Positions 1-9,033 of a DNA stretch of 64,000 bases are shown piece after piece (positions within the stretch are counted from its first letter, which is position 1; every line of letters begins with the position of its first letter). The DNA lies in NCBI RefSeq assembly GCF_013170845.1, contig NZ_CP033367.1, positions 4,093,001 to 4,157,000 of the forward strand. The letters run 5' to 3'. The DNA is from Mesorhizobium loti R88b. Lineage in GTDB: Bacteria; Pseudomonadota; Alphaproteobacteria; Rhizobiales; Rhizobiaceae. The position numbers and the translations under genes were made by a program. A model generated the notes under the pieces. The model saw nothing but the letters and a program-made list of their open reading frames with translations. It was not told where the DNA came from and made no database searches.

Positions 1-320
1 AACGACTACAAGTGGGCCTATCTAGTAGATGGCTCATCCGCCAGCTTCGTCGCCCGATTTGCATGTTCGAGAGCTGGGTTGAAACTGCACGTGTCAGACT
101 GAACGACGCCGGGATTTCGCGACGCCGTGACACATTTGGCCCGGAAGCGATCGCACTGTGACATGGCGTTCCTAAGTGTCTCGCAATTAGGAGCGGTTTG
201 ATGCTCTCAAGCCCCTTCATGGCACCATTTGGGGGTGCAACCAGATCTCTTCTCCGTACTTATGGCGTACATCGCAGCAAATTTCTTGAGAAGCCATATC
301 GTTTAAGCGATTGAAAATAT
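1..320. other. Non-coding left edge of window
   Basis: No convincing coding region, RNA gene or terminator was seen here. The stretch lies downstream of the minus-strand tRNA-Asn, so it may include the 3' flank of that gene. The gene to the left is outside the window. Confidence 0.4.
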
Positions 321-395
321 TGGCTCCCCGGGCCGGATTCGAACCAGCGACCAACCGGTTAACAGCCGGTTGCTCTACCACTGAGCTACCGGGGA
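321..395 (-). tRNA. tRNA-Asn (anticodon GTT)
   Basis: Read on the minus strand, this 75-nt segment folds as a cloverleaf. The 7-bp acceptor arm is TCCCCGG with CCGGGGA, the T-arm carries GGTTCGAATCC, and the anticodon loop is CTGTTAA with anticodon GTT. The CCA end is encoded (tgg at 321-323 on the plus strand). tRNA-Asn genes can serve as integration targets, but no integrase or att duplication is visible nearby. Confidence 0.95.
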
Positions 396-617
396 ACGGA
401 GGCTCTTTGAGCAAGTGGCGCAGCCTATAGCAAACACCTTTCGGCTTTGCAAAGAACCATTTCGTATTTTTCCGAGACTTTTTCGCCCAAGCGTTTCTCG
501 CAATCGGCGGGGTCCGCCCTCATATTAGCCGTCTTGGCGATGAGCGCGGAACCGAAACGGCGGTTGCGGCTTTCGTAAACAGGTATTTTCGAGCGACCAT
601 ACGGGTAGCCATTGGCG

Positions 618-905
618 ATGACGGCAGCAGACGAAAACCGGATACCGGCACGAAAGCTCTCGATTTTCGGGCGCGAGTTCACCATGCCGCAATCGCGCGG
701 CCTGAGAATCACGATCGGTATTCTTTTGACCATCGGCGGCATTCTCGGATTCCTGCCGATTCTTGGCTTCTGGATGGTTCCAATCGGGTTGCTGGTTTTG
801 TCCTATGAATTCGCCATGGTGCGCCGCCACCGCCGTCGCTTCGTCATCTGGTGGGAGCGCAGGCGGAGGCCGGATCGAGCGGCACGCGTCAAACCGCAGG
901 TTTGA
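618..905 (+). CDS. Small membrane protein, PGPGW-like
   Basis: This 95-residue protein has two closely spaced hydrophobic segments (about residues 30-45 and 48-62), followed by a strongly basic C-terminal tail rich in Arg (RRHRRRF, then WWERRRRP). The hairpin of two short membrane helices with a basic cytoplasmic tail resembles the PGPGW family of putative transmembrane proteins, although the PGPG turn itself is replaced by LPILGF. A TTG two codons upstream (612) is an alternative start. No function is known. It stands alone between tRNA-Asn and a minus-strand small gene. Confidence 0.6.
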   Translation: MTAADENRIPARKLSIFGREFTMPQSRGLRITIGILLTIGGILGFLPILGFWMVPIGLLVLSYEFAMVRRHRRRFVIWWERRRRPDRAARVKPQV

Positions 906-926
906 CCGCATCGCCCTTTGAATGCG

Positions 927-1160
927 CTAAACGCTTGATCGGGCTGGGGATTTTCGAGAGTCCGCCTTTCGGCCAGTGTCTCTTTCCAGGCCCTCACGAA
1001 TGTCCCCGAGAACGACGGTCGCCGAGGCAAGGCGCGCCCGGTCACGCGGTGAAAGCATGCCGTCTACTGCAATGCAGTCGATCGCATAGCGCAACAATTC
1101 CCCGCATCCCGCTCGCGACAGTCCTTTCCAGGCGTTTGTTCCCTTGTTTTCTGGCCGCAT
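927..1160 (-). CDS. Small hypothetical protein
   Basis: A 77-codon minus-strand reading frame begins MRPENKG. The start was chosen because AAGGAGG lies 8 bases before the ATG, a near-ideal ribosome binding site. The central part (GELLRYAIDCIAVDGMLSPRDRARLASA) looks helical and protein-like. The family is not recognised. An overlapping plus-strand frame exists but lacks a comparable ribosome binding site, so the minus-strand reading is preferred. Confidence 0.5.
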   Translation of the reverse strand: MRPENKGTNAWKGLSRAGCGELLRYAIDCIAVDGMLSPRDRARLASATVVLGDIREGLERDTGRKADSRKSPARSSV

Positions 1161-1384
1161 GGCGCAGTCCTCCTTGCTTCCAACGGCGGCCAGCGCCCTG
1201 AGTTTCTCGCGATCGCCACGCATGCTTAATCTTTGGCTAATGCATGCGGTGACGGCAGTGGCCGCGATGCTCTAGGCGAGAGGGTGGAATTCATGCTGAG
1301 GAAACCGCTGGGAATGCGTGGTGGCCGCTTGACGCCATTTTCGCCGCAACCTATTGGAACCGGGTGGAACGCCGGGAGCAACGA

Positions 1385-1458
1385 GGCCTCGTGGCGGAGT
1401 GGTTACGCAGAGGACTGCAAATCCTTGCACCCCGGTTCGATTCCGGGCGAGGCCTCCA
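1385..1458 (+). tRNA. tRNA-Cys (anticodon GCA)
   Basis: A 74-nt cloverleaf: acceptor arm GGCCTCG pairs with CGAGGCC, the T-arm contains GGTTCGATTCC, the anticodon loop is ACTGCAAAT with anticodon GCA, and the CCA end is encoded. It lies about 90 bp upstream of the methyltransferase gene in the same orientation. Confidence 0.95.
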
Positions 1459-1548
1459 ATACCCGAGCTCCCGCGCATCCGCGCTGGAGCTTGAAGTTCC
1501 GGTCGAAGTGTACCGCGTTGTCGACGCGGCAAGCGGATTGGTTGGGAC

Positions 1549-2217
1549 ATGAGCGCTGATTTCTCCGAGCTTCGCGTCAAGATGGTCGATGGCCAGGTCC
1601 GCACCACCGACGTGACCAGTGCGCCGCTGCTGGACGCCATGCTATCCGTGCCCCGTGAGCTTTTCGTCGGCGATCGCCAACGCGAACTTGCCTATATCGA
1701 CGAAGACATCCGCATTGCCGACAGCGCCGACGGTGCACGCTACCTCATGGAAGCATCGCCGCTGGCCAAGCTGATGCAGCTGGCCGAGATCAACACAACC
1801 GATTCGGCGCTCGATGTCGGCTGCGGTACCGGCTACGCGTCGGCCATCCTGTCGCGATTGGCGAAGTCCGTCGTGGCCCTCGAAAGCGATTCTGCACTGG
1901 CGCAGACCGCGGCCTTGACCCTTTCCGGCCTTGGCTACGGCAATGTGACCGTTGTCCAGGGCGCATTGGCAAATGGTCATGCGGCCAAGGCGCCTTATGA
2001 CGTCATCTTTGTCGGCGGCAGCGTCGAGAAAGTGCCGGTGCCGCTGCTCGATCAGCTCGCCGAAGGCGGCCGCCTGGTCGCGGTCGAAGGGCAGGGCAAT
2101 TCGGGCGTGGCGCGACTCTTTTTTAAGGCTGGGGGGGTTGTAACCGGGAGACGGGCGTTTAATGCGGCAATTAAGCCACTACCCGGATTCGAACGTGAGC
2201 ATGCTTTCGAATTCTGA
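1549..2217 (+). CDS. Protein-L-isoaspartate O-methyltransferase family protein
   Basis: A 222-residue SAM-dependent methyltransferase of the PCMT family, whose members methylate isoaspartyl residues so that damaged proteins can be repaired. The N-terminal RVKMVDGQVRTTDVT and the P-R-E-L-F-V segment match the family. Motif I of the Rossmann fold is visible near residue 90 (ALDVGCGTGYASA), followed by VVALESD. It is a paralogue of the surE-linked gene at 30466 and only distantly similar to it. The next gene downstream is tolC, 170 bp away. Substrate specificity of this paralogue is inferred only from the family. Confidence 0.85.
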   Translation: MSADFSELRVKMVDGQVRTTDVTSAPLLDAMLSVPRELFVGDRQRELAYIDEDIRIADSADGARYLMEASPLAKLMQLAEINTTDSALDVGCGTGYASAILSRLAKSVVALESDSALAQTAALTLSGLGYGNVTVVQGALANGHAAKAPYDVIFVGGSVEKVPVPLLDQLAEGGRLVAVEGQGNSGVARLFFKAGGVVTGRRAFNAAIKPLPGFEREHAFEF

Positions 2218-2387
2218 ATGATTTGGCCTTGCAGCGAAGGCTTTGTCATGGTCGCTTGCATTTGAACAAATCGTTGCTCATCCCAGACTGGGGGCACTTT
2301 GGGACCGAGCGACAGGGAACACTAAAACACGCCACGCCGGCTACTCCCAGGGAGAAGTTGGCGCGGCGCGGTTCTCATGGAAAACGA

Positions 2388-3788
2388 ATGAGGGATATAC
2401 CCGTGCCGTCTGTATCCAAGAGTCTCTTTGCCGCCGTCCTCGTTTCCGCGACCGCGCTTTCGCCCCTGGCCGCTTCAGCCGAAACCATCTCCGGCGCGCT
2501 TGCAAAGGCCTACCAGTACAATTCCACGCTGAATTCATCCCGCGCCGGCGTGCGTGTCACCGACGAGGGCGTCGCCATCGCCAAGTCGGGCTGGCGCCCG
2601 ACGATCACGGGATCGGCCAACATCGACTATACCAACACCCGCCAGGCAAATGGCGGCGGCAACTCGAAGCTGACGAGCGGAAGCTACGGCATTCAGATTA
2701 ACCAATCGTTGTTCGACGGCTTCCAGACCCGGAACAACGTGGCGGCCGCCGAATCGCAGGTCAAAGCGTCGGTGGAAAGCCTGCGCAACACGGAAGAGAA
2801 CACGCTGTTCAACGCGGCCACGGCCTATATGGACGTGATTCGCGACCGCCAGATCGCTGTCTTGACCGAGCAGAACCTGCAGTTCCTGACCGAGCAGGCG
2901 CGTGCCGCGCGCTCGCGTTTCGAAGTTGGCGAGGGAACGCGCACCGACGTGGCCCAGGCCGATGCGTCGCGCGCTTCGGCTGTAGCCTCGCTCAGCGCCG
3001 CGCGCGCCCAGGCCTTGGCCAGTGCGGCAACCTATCACCAGGTGGTCGGCGACGAGCCGGGCAAGCTCAAGCCGGCTTCGCCCTTGGGCAGGTTGTTGCC
3101 GTCGAGCCTCAATGCCGCGATCGAGATCGGATCGAGGGAACATCCGGCCATTCTCGCCACCCAGCATCTTGTAGACGCCGCCGCGTTTTCCGTGAAATCG
3201 GCCGAAGGCGCGCTCCTGCCGCAGCTGTCGGCGTCGGCTGGCATTTCGGAAGATTACCGCAAGGCCATTCCAGACTCCACCGGTTCCAATGGCAATTCGA
3301 CCTCGGCCAATATCGGCGCGACGCTGACCATTCCGATCTATTCGGGTGGCCGCACCTCCGCGGTCGTGCGTCAGAACAAGGAATCGTTGGGCGAAGCCCG
3401 TATCCAGGTCGATGTCAGCCGCGACCAGGTGCGCCAAGCCGTTGCCACGGCATGGTCGCAATACACCGCTGCGCAAGAGAGCGTCTCCGCCAACAGGCAA
3501 GTGGTCGATGCCGCGCAGTTGGCGCTGAATGGCGTCATCGAAGAGCGCAATGTCGGTCAGCGCACCACGCTCGACGTGCTCAACGCGCAGGCCACCGTCA
3601 TCACCGCCAAGATCAATTCCGCCAATTCCGAGCACGACGTGGTGGTGGCGAGCTATGCCATCCTGTCGGCGATGGGCCGTCTGTCGGTCGACCGGCTCGC
3701 CTTGCAGGTGACGAAGTACAAGCCTGAAGAGCATTACAACGCCGTCAAGGACAAGTGGATCGGCGTGCGCACGCCGGACGGTCGCTGA
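2388..3788 (+). CDS. tolC: TolC-family outer membrane efflux channel
   Basis: A 466-residue outer membrane factor. TolC trimers form the outer-membrane duct for type I secretion and RND/MFS efflux pumps. An N-terminal signal peptide (KSLFAAVLVSATALSPLAASA) is followed by ETISGALAKAYQYNSTLNSSRAGV, the usual start of the first helical repeat. The family repeat appears twice, ending in the Q-T-L/T-L-D-V-L-N segment (VGQRTTLDVLNAQ, near residue 390). The ATG at 2388 was chosen because it leaves the signal peptide near the N-terminus; a GTG at 2403 is possible. Length is typical of the family. In rhizobia TolC exports proteins and affects stress tolerance and symbiosis. Confidence 0.93.
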   Translation: MRDIPVPSVSKSLFAAVLVSATALSPLAASAETISGALAKAYQYNSTLNSSRAGVRVTDEGVAIAKSGWRPTITGSANIDYTNTRQANGGGNSKLTSGSYGIQINQSLFDGFQTRNNVAAAESQVKASVESLRNTEENTLFNAATAYMDVIRDRQIAVLTEQNLQFLTEQARAARSRFEVGEGTRTDVAQADASRASAVASLSAARAQALASAATYHQVVGDEPGKLKPASPLGRLLPSSLNAAIEIGSREHPAILATQHLVDAAAFSVKSAEGALLPQLSASAGISEDYRKAIPDSTGSNGNSTSANIGATLTIPIYSGGRTSAVVRQNKESLGEARIQVDVSRDQVRQAVATAWSQYTAAQESVSANRQVVDAAQLALNGVIEERNVGQRTTLDVLNAQATVITAKINSANSEHDVVVASYAILSAMGRLSVDRLALQVTKYKPEEHYNAVKDKWIGVRTPDGR

Positions 3789-4058
3789 CGGCAGGCTGGC
3801 GACGGCGCGGATCGCATCGTCGCAAGCGGCTCGGCATTTGATAGAAAAGCCGAGCCCGGCCATCTGTTTGTTTGCGCAATCGCGGACAGCAACCTGTCAC
3901 ACGCCTTTGCTGAAATTGCTCTAATCTGTTGAAATCCCACAAGTCCCCAGATTGGGGATTCTCGCGCGGCGATCCGTCGGCTACGCTGTCGCCATGATTC
4001 GAATCCGGCTTTGCCGGAGCGGAAGACTACAGAGGTCACAAGGGCGGCGGATGTGACG

Positions 4059-4937
4059 ATGGCAACGGCAAGCAGCGCACAGCGCGAACCTTCCATGGAA
4101 GAGATACTGGCTTCCATCCGGAGGATCATCGAGGACAGTGACAACGGCCGCAAGCAGCCGGGAGAAACCGATGAGTTGCGGCAGGATCTGGAGCCGGCGC
4201 TTGGCGTCGCCCAGGGTGCCGACGTCGACGCTTTTCGCGCCGAACTGCATGCCGCCCCCGAAGTCAGGAAACCGGTCGTTCTTGCGGAAGTCCAGGCGCT
4301 GTCGCCGGAGCCCGCGCGCATGGAATCGCAGCCGCGCATCGATCCTGCGCCGGTCAAGCCGTCGATGACGCTTGCCGAGGTCAGCGCCAGGATCGCGGCC
4401 GAGCCGGTGCCTGCCGGCAGGACCACGGCGCCAGTTATCCCGGAGGCTGAGGCGCCGCAGGCTGGCGTCCCGCAGGCCGAGGCGCCGCAGGCCAGTGCGA
4501 CAAGCGATACCATTGTTGCCGATTGGCGGCGTGAGATCACGGCGGTCGGCGAGCAGGCGAAAGCGATACCGGACCGGAGCATTCGCAAGACGCTCGCCCA
4601 GCCCGAGGCGCCGGCGAGCCAACCGGTGGTGGAGGCTGCATTCGAGCGGCCTTCTTCAAGCGACGCTCCAGCAAGCACCTCGCAGGCGCGCGCGCCGGCA
4701 AGCGAGGCGCCCACGGCTCGTCCGGCAATCCTTTCCGAGCACACGGGCCGGCAGGTCGCCGCGGCCTTCGGCGAGCTGTCCGACGCCTTTGCCAGCCGTA
4801 GCAAGAAGACATTCGACGAGATGGCCGAGGAAATGCTGCGGCCGATGCTGCAGGACTGGCTGGACAACAATCTGCCGACGCTGGTCGAAAGGCTGGTGCG
4901 CGAGGAAATCGAGCGCGTGGCGCGCGGCGCGCAGTAA
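4059..4937 (+). CDS. popZ: PopZ-like polar organising protein (DUF2497)
   Basis: A 292-residue protein with the PopZ layout. A short conserved N-terminal helix (EPSMEEILASIRRIIEDS) comes first, then a long low-complexity region rich in Ala, Pro and Glu (about residues 30-230, including repeated EAPQA), then a conserved C-terminal helical region (SKKTFDEMAEEMLRPMLQDWLDNNLPTLVERLVREEIERV). In Caulobacter and Agrobacterium PopZ self-assembles at cell poles and anchors the chromosome origin and signalling proteins. The ATG at 4059 places the conserved N-terminal motif near the start; an upstream TTG at 4011 is less likely. Confidence 0.88.
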   Translation: MATASSAQREPSMEEILASIRRIIEDSDNGRKQPGETDELRQDLEPALGVAQGADVDAFRAELHAAPEVRKPVVLAEVQALSPEPARMESQPRIDPAPVKPSMTLAEVSARIAAEPVPAGRTTAPVIPEAEAPQAGVPQAEAPQASATSDTIVADWRREITAVGEQAKAIPDRSIRKTLAQPEAPASQPVVEAAFERPSSSDAPASTSQARAPASEAPTARPAILSEHTGRQVAAAFGELSDAFASRSKKTFDEMAEEMLRPMLQDWLDNNLPTLVERLVREEIERVARGAQ

Positions 4938-4995
4938 TCTCCTCATACGATCGCTCTCGAAACGCTGCCCCATGAGGCGGCGTGTTCGTCGGAGG

Positions 4996-5628
4996 TCAGC
5001 CCGCGCTGGTTGCAAAGCAGATGAGGTTGCCGTCGGGATCCTTGACGATGAACGTGCGGGCGCCCCAGGGTTCGGTCCGCAATGTCTGATGGAACGGGGC
5101 CGTGGCCGCCTGATACTCCAGAAACAGAGCCTTGATGTTGTCGACAACGATCGTCGCCGCCAGTAGGTCATCGGTCGAGTTGGCGGCGAGCGGAGGCTTG
5201 TCGACATGGCGCAGGTTGAGCCGTGCGCCATCGCGGATGATTTGGGCATAGAAGGGCGGCTCGCCATAGGTGAAGCGCGTCTTGAAACCGAGCTTTTGCC
5301 GGTAGAAATTACAGGCGGCTTCGATATCCGAGACAAAGAGCTGTGGTTCGGCAAAGGCGAGATGCGGTTTTGCGCCGTCTGGTGCTGCATCATCGGTCAT
5401 GGTTCGAAGGCCTTCCTTCAGCGCCTGCCAGCTCTCGAAACCTGACTTCCTGGCAACGAGTTCCTGGGCATCGACAAGCTTGAAGCCGTGATCGAGGATT
5501 TGGCTGTCGCTGAGATGGTGAAAACGCGGCAAGAGCCATCCAATCACGGCGGCGACCGGATAATACCGCTCGCGGTGCCATTTGAGATAGAGCTTGGCCT
5601 GTTTCTTGTGGTGTTCGAGTGTCGGCAT
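4996..5628 (-). CDS. Glyoxalase/VOC-domain protein with helical N-terminal extension
   Basis: A 210-residue protein. The C-terminal 120 residues form a VOC fold (FVSDIEAACNFYRQKLGFKTRF, then WGARTFIVKDPDGNLICFA), as in glyoxalase and bleomycin-resistance-like proteins. The first 75 residues (EHHKKQAKLYLKWHRERY ... DAQELVARKSGFESWQALKEGL) resemble the N-terminal segment found ahead of ankyrin repeats in some bacterial proteins, with its DAQ-x-VA-R-GF-SW-L pattern. This pairing is unusual. The ATG at 5628 is preferred over an upstream TTG. The substrate is unknown. It converges with popZ. Confidence 0.75.
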   Translation of the reverse strand: MPTLEHHKKQAKLYLKWHRERYYPVAAVIGWLLPRFHHLSDSQILDHGFKLVDAQELVARKSGFESWQALKEGLRTMTDDAAPDGAKPHLAFAEPQLFVSDIEAACNFYRQKLGFKTRFTYGEPPFYAQIIRDGARLNLRHVDKPPLAANSTDDLLAATIVVDNIKALFLEYQAATAPFHQTLRTEPWGARTFIVKDPDGNLICFATSAG

Positions 5629-5892
5629 GGGCGCATTGCGGGTTGAGATGGCGTAGGCGGGCAATGCCCCTCCGGCCGGAAGCCGATGCGCCCTACAGCA
5701 GCGTTAGTACGGTATTGCCGAGAAGTCCCCGGGTCAAGGCTCGAGCGCCAGCGGCACGGCATTCCGTTGAAATGAACACGGCCGCGCCTATCTGCTTGTG
5801 ATGGACCGGGGCGGCCCTTGCGGTTGACTTGGCCAAGACCTTCCGATTTACACCGAACCAGCAAAAATCCCGACAGCGCGGACCGTTTCCCC

Positions 5893-8676
5893 ATGCTTGA
5901 AAAGACCTACGACGCAAAGACCGTCGAGCCGAAGATCGCCAAAGTCTGGGAAGAGGCCGACGCGTTTCGCGCCGGGGCCGGCGCCGAGGAGGGGGCCGAG
6001 GCCTTCACCATCGTCATCCCGCCGCCCAACGTCACCGGCTCGCTGCATATGGGCCATGCGCTCAACAACACGCTGCAGGACATATTGGTCCGTTTCGAGC
6101 GCATGCGCGGCAAGAACGTGCTGTGGCAGCCCGGCATGGACCATGCCGGCATTGCCACGCAGATGGTGGTCGAGCGCCAGCTGATGGAAAAGCAGATCCA
6201 CCGCCGCGATCTGACGCGAGAGCAGTTCATCGAGAAAGTGTGGGACTGGAAGGCTGAATCCGGCGGTGCCATCTTCAACCAGCTTAAGCGGCTCGGCGCC
6301 TCCGCCGACTGGTCGCGCGAACGCTTCACCATGGATGAAGGCCTGTCCAAGGCCGTGCTCGAAGTGTTTGTCGCCCTCTACAAGGAAGGCCTGATCTACA
6401 AGGACAAGCGCCTGGTGAACTGGGACCCGAAACTGTTGACCGCGATCTCCGATCTCGAGGTCGAGCAGCAGGAGGTCAACGGCAATCTCTGGCACTTCCG
6501 CTATCCAATCGAAGGCGAAACCTTCGACCCGGAAAATCCGAAAACCTTCATCATCGTGGCGACGACGCGTCCTGAAACGATGCTCGGCGATACGGCGGTC
6601 GCGGTGAATCCGGACGACGAGCGATACCGGCATCTGGTCGGCAAGAACATCGTTCTGCCGATCGTGGGCCGGAAAATCCCGGTCGTGGCGGACGCGTATT
6701 CCGATCCTGAAAAAGGTTCTGGCGCGGTCAAGATCACGCCGGCGCATGACTTCAACGACTTCGAGGTCGGCAAGCGCCACAAGCTGCCGGCGATCAACAT
6801 CCTCACCATCGAAGCCGCCATCAAGTTGAAGGACAATGAGGACTTCCTTGCCGACCTCGATGTGACGCCGGAGCGCCAGGCCATTTGGGACGAACTCGAT
6901 GGGCTCGACCGTTTCGTCGCGCGCAAGAAGATCGTCGAGCTGATGGAGGCCGGCGGCTTCCTCGACAAGATCGAGCCGCATCGCCACGCCGTACCGCATG
7001 GCGACCGTGGCGGTGTGCCGATCGAACCGTTCCTGACCGAGCAGTGGTATGCCAATGCCGCCGAACTCGCCAAGCCGGCGATCGCCTCGGTGCGCGAGGG
7101 CCGCACCAAATTCGTGCCGAAGAATTGGGAGAAGACCTATTTCGACTGGATGGAGAACATCCAGCCCTGGTGCATCTCGCGCCAGCTGTGGTGGGGTCAC
7201 CAGATACCGGCCTGGTACGGGCCGGACGGTCGTGTCTTTGTCGAGAAGACCGAGGAAGAGGCTCTGGGCGCGGCGATCGAATATTATCTGGCTCTCGAAG
7301 GCCCCTGGAAGGCCTGGGTCGAGGACAAGCTGGAGAACTTCAAGCCGGGCGAGATCCTGACCCGCGACGAGGACGTGCTCGACACCTGGTTCTCGTCGGC
7401 GCTGTGGCCATTCTCGACGCTGGGCTGGCCGGATCAGACGCCGGAGTTGAAGACCTACTACCAGACCGACGTGCTGGTGACCGGCTTCGACATCATCTTC
7501 TTCTGGGTTGCCCGCATGATGATGATGGGCCTGCACTTCATGGACGAGGAACCGTTTCACACCGTCTATGTGCATGCGCTGGTGCGCGACAAGAACGGGC
7601 AGAAGATGTCGAAGTCGAAAGGCAACGTCATCGACCCGCTCGATCTGATCGACGAGTTCGGCGCCGATGCGCTGCGCTTCACACTGACGGTGATGGCGGC
7701 CCAGGGGCGCGACGTGAAGCTCGATCCGGCGCGCATCGCCGGCTACCGCAATTTCGGCACCAAGCTCTGGAACGCGACGCGCTTTGCCGAGATGAACGAA
7801 GTCGCCCGTAATGACGATTTCTGGCTGAACGACGCGAAACTGGCGGTCAACCGCTGGATCCTGACCGAGCTGACACTCGCCGCTCGCGAGATCACCGACG
7901 GCATCACCTCATACCGCTTCAACGAGGCGGCGGGTGCGGCCTATCGCTTCGTCTGGAACCTGTTCTGCGACTGGTATCTGGAACTGCTGAAGCCGGTGTT
8001 CATGGGTACGGACGAGGCCGCCAAGGCCGAAAGCCGTGCCTGCGTCGCCTTCGTGCTCGACGAGATCTACAAGCTCTTGCACCCGATGATGCCGTTCATG
8101 ACGGAGGAATTGTGGGCGCAGACCGCGGGCGAGGGCAAGGAGCGCTCCTCGCTGCTCTGCCACGCCGCCTGGCCGGCGCCGGACTTCGAGGACGCGCAAG
8201 CGGCCGCCGATATCAACTGGCTGGTAGATCTCGTCTCCGGCATCCGCTCGGTGCGCTCGGAGATGAACGTGCCGCCGGCGGCCATCGCGCCGCTGGTTGT
8301 GGTCGGCGCCAATGAAGTGACACGTGAACGGCTGGCACGCGAGGAGTCGGCGATCAAGCGGCTGGCGCGCGTCGGCGACATCTCATTGGCTGACGCGGCA
8401 CCGAAAGGCTCAGCACAGATCGTGCTCAACGAGGCGACGATCTGCCTGCCGCTCGGCAGCCTGATCGACCTCGCCGCCGAGGCTGCGCGGCTGCAGAAGG
8501 AACTGGCCAAGGTGACCGAGGAAATCGCGCGCCTGCACAAGAAGCTGTCCAACGAACGCTTCGTCGCCAGCGCGCCGGCCGAGATCGTCGACGCCGAGCG
8601 TGAAAAGCTCGCCGAATACCGCGATCAGCAGGAGAAGCTTTCGGTGGCGTTGACCAGGGTGCGCGACGCTGGTTGA
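5893..8676 (+). CDS. valS: Valyl-tRNA synthetase
   Basis: A 927-residue class I aminoacyl-tRNA synthetase that charges tRNA-Val in the cytosol. The HIGH-type motif is at about residues 45-58 (PPNVTGSLHMGHAL) and the KMSKS motif near residue 570 (QKMSKSKGNVIDP). Between them lies the CP1 editing domain (VATTRPETMLGDTAVAVNP). The C-terminus carries the ValS coiled coil (LIDLAAEAARLQKELAKVTEEIARL). The ATG at 5893 gives the typical start LEKTYDAKTVEPKI. Length fits the family. Confidence 0.97.
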   Translation: MLEKTYDAKTVEPKIAKVWEEADAFRAGAGAEEGAEAFTIVIPPPNVTGSLHMGHALNNTLQDILVRFERMRGKNVLWQPGMDHAGIATQMVVERQLMEKQIHRRDLTREQFIEKVWDWKAESGGAIFNQLKRLGASADWSRERFTMDEGLSKAVLEVFVALYKEGLIYKDKRLVNWDPKLLTAISDLEVEQQEVNGNLWHFRYPIEGETFDPENPKTFIIVATTRPETMLGDTAVAVNPDDERYRHLVGKNIVLPIVGRKIPVVADAYSDPEKGSGAVKITPAHDFNDFEVGKRHKLPAINILTIEAAIKLKDNEDFLADLDVTPERQAIWDELDGLDRFVARKKIVELMEAGGFLDKIEPHRHAVPHGDRGGVPIEPFLTEQWYANAAELAKPAIASVREGRTKFVPKNWEKTYFDWMENIQPWCISRQLWWGHQIPAWYGPDGRVFVEKTEEEALGAAIEYYLALEGPWKAWVEDKLENFKPGEILTRDEDVLDTWFSSALWPFSTLGWPDQTPELKTYYQTDVLVTGFDIIFFWVARMMMMGLHFMDEEPFHTVYVHALVRDKNGQKMSKSKGNVIDPLDLIDEFGADALRFTLTVMAAQGRDVKLDPARIAGYRNFGTKLWNATRFAEMNEVARNDDFWLNDAKLAVNRWILTELTLAAREITDGITSYRFNEAAGAAYRFVWNLFCDWYLELLKPVFMGTDEAAKAESRACVAFVLDEIYKLLHPMMPFMTEELWAQTAGEGKERSSLLCHAAWPAPDFEDAQAAADINWLVDLVSGIRSVRSEMNVPPAAIAPLVVVGANEVTRERLAREESAIKRLARVGDISLADAAPKGSAQIVLNEATICLPLGSLIDLAAEAARLQKELAKVTEEIARLHKKLSNERFVASAPAEIVDAEREKLAEYRDQQEKLSVALTRVRDAG

Positions 8677-8739
8677 GGGGGATTCGGAGCCCTTCGGTCT
8701 GCCATCAGGACAGGCTGTTTCTGCCTTCAAAACAGGCAT

Positions 8740-9033
8740 TCCGTTGCGGTAATCTTGACGTAAAAGGAAGTTTGCGCCCCATTGTTGCCATAATGTAACA
8801 ATGGGGCGTTATACCTGCCAAAACAGCCTTTTCCTGGCCTGTTTTGGGCAGTTTTCGCTGATTTGATCTGTCGATTTGCGCTCAAAAGCCGATTTTTAGG
8901 TCTATGGCGAGCGCCTGCACTTTGTCGAAAATACGTTCAAATCACCTGTACGTGTACGCCTCTTGAATTCGTTGTTGCACCGTTAACCTGAATTGGTTCT
9001 AGGTTGATGCACTGATGTTCGGGGAGGATTTTC
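8740..9033 (+). promoter_or_regulatory. Promoter region of first outer membrane protein gene (copy 1 of a duplicated unit)
   Basis: A 357-bp gap follows valS, and most of it matches blocks in the gap before the second outer membrane gene (10344-10640). Shared blocks include ATTCCG-TGCG, TTGACGTAAA-GGAAGTTT, ATTGTTGCC-TAATGTAACA-TG, GTACGCCTCTTGAA-TCG and TTCGGGGAGG just before the start codon. At 8775-8808 there is a perfect 12-bp inverted repeat around a 10-nt loop (CGCCCCATTGTT and its complement). The block conservation points to shared regulation. The exact -10 box was not resolved. Confidence 0.55.

Noticed and set aside
321..395. tRNA-Asn as an active integration site
   Set aside because: No repeat of the tRNA 3' end and no integrase was found in the window. 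The left side is not visible, so this cannot be supported.
2535..3863. 442-codon minus-strand frame opposite tolC
   Set aside because: It is an antisense shadow of a high-GC gene; tolC on the plus strand has a signal peptide and family motifs.
5848..7575. 575-codon minus-strand frame opposite valS
   Set aside because: valS motifs (PPNVTGSLHMGHAL and KMSKS) are on the plus strand, and the antisense frame has low-complexity composition.
8783..8800. TGT...ACA pattern resembling a NifA upstream activator site
   Set aside because: NifA sites need a 10-bp spacer between TGT and ACA; here it is 12, and no sigma-54 -24/-12 element follows.
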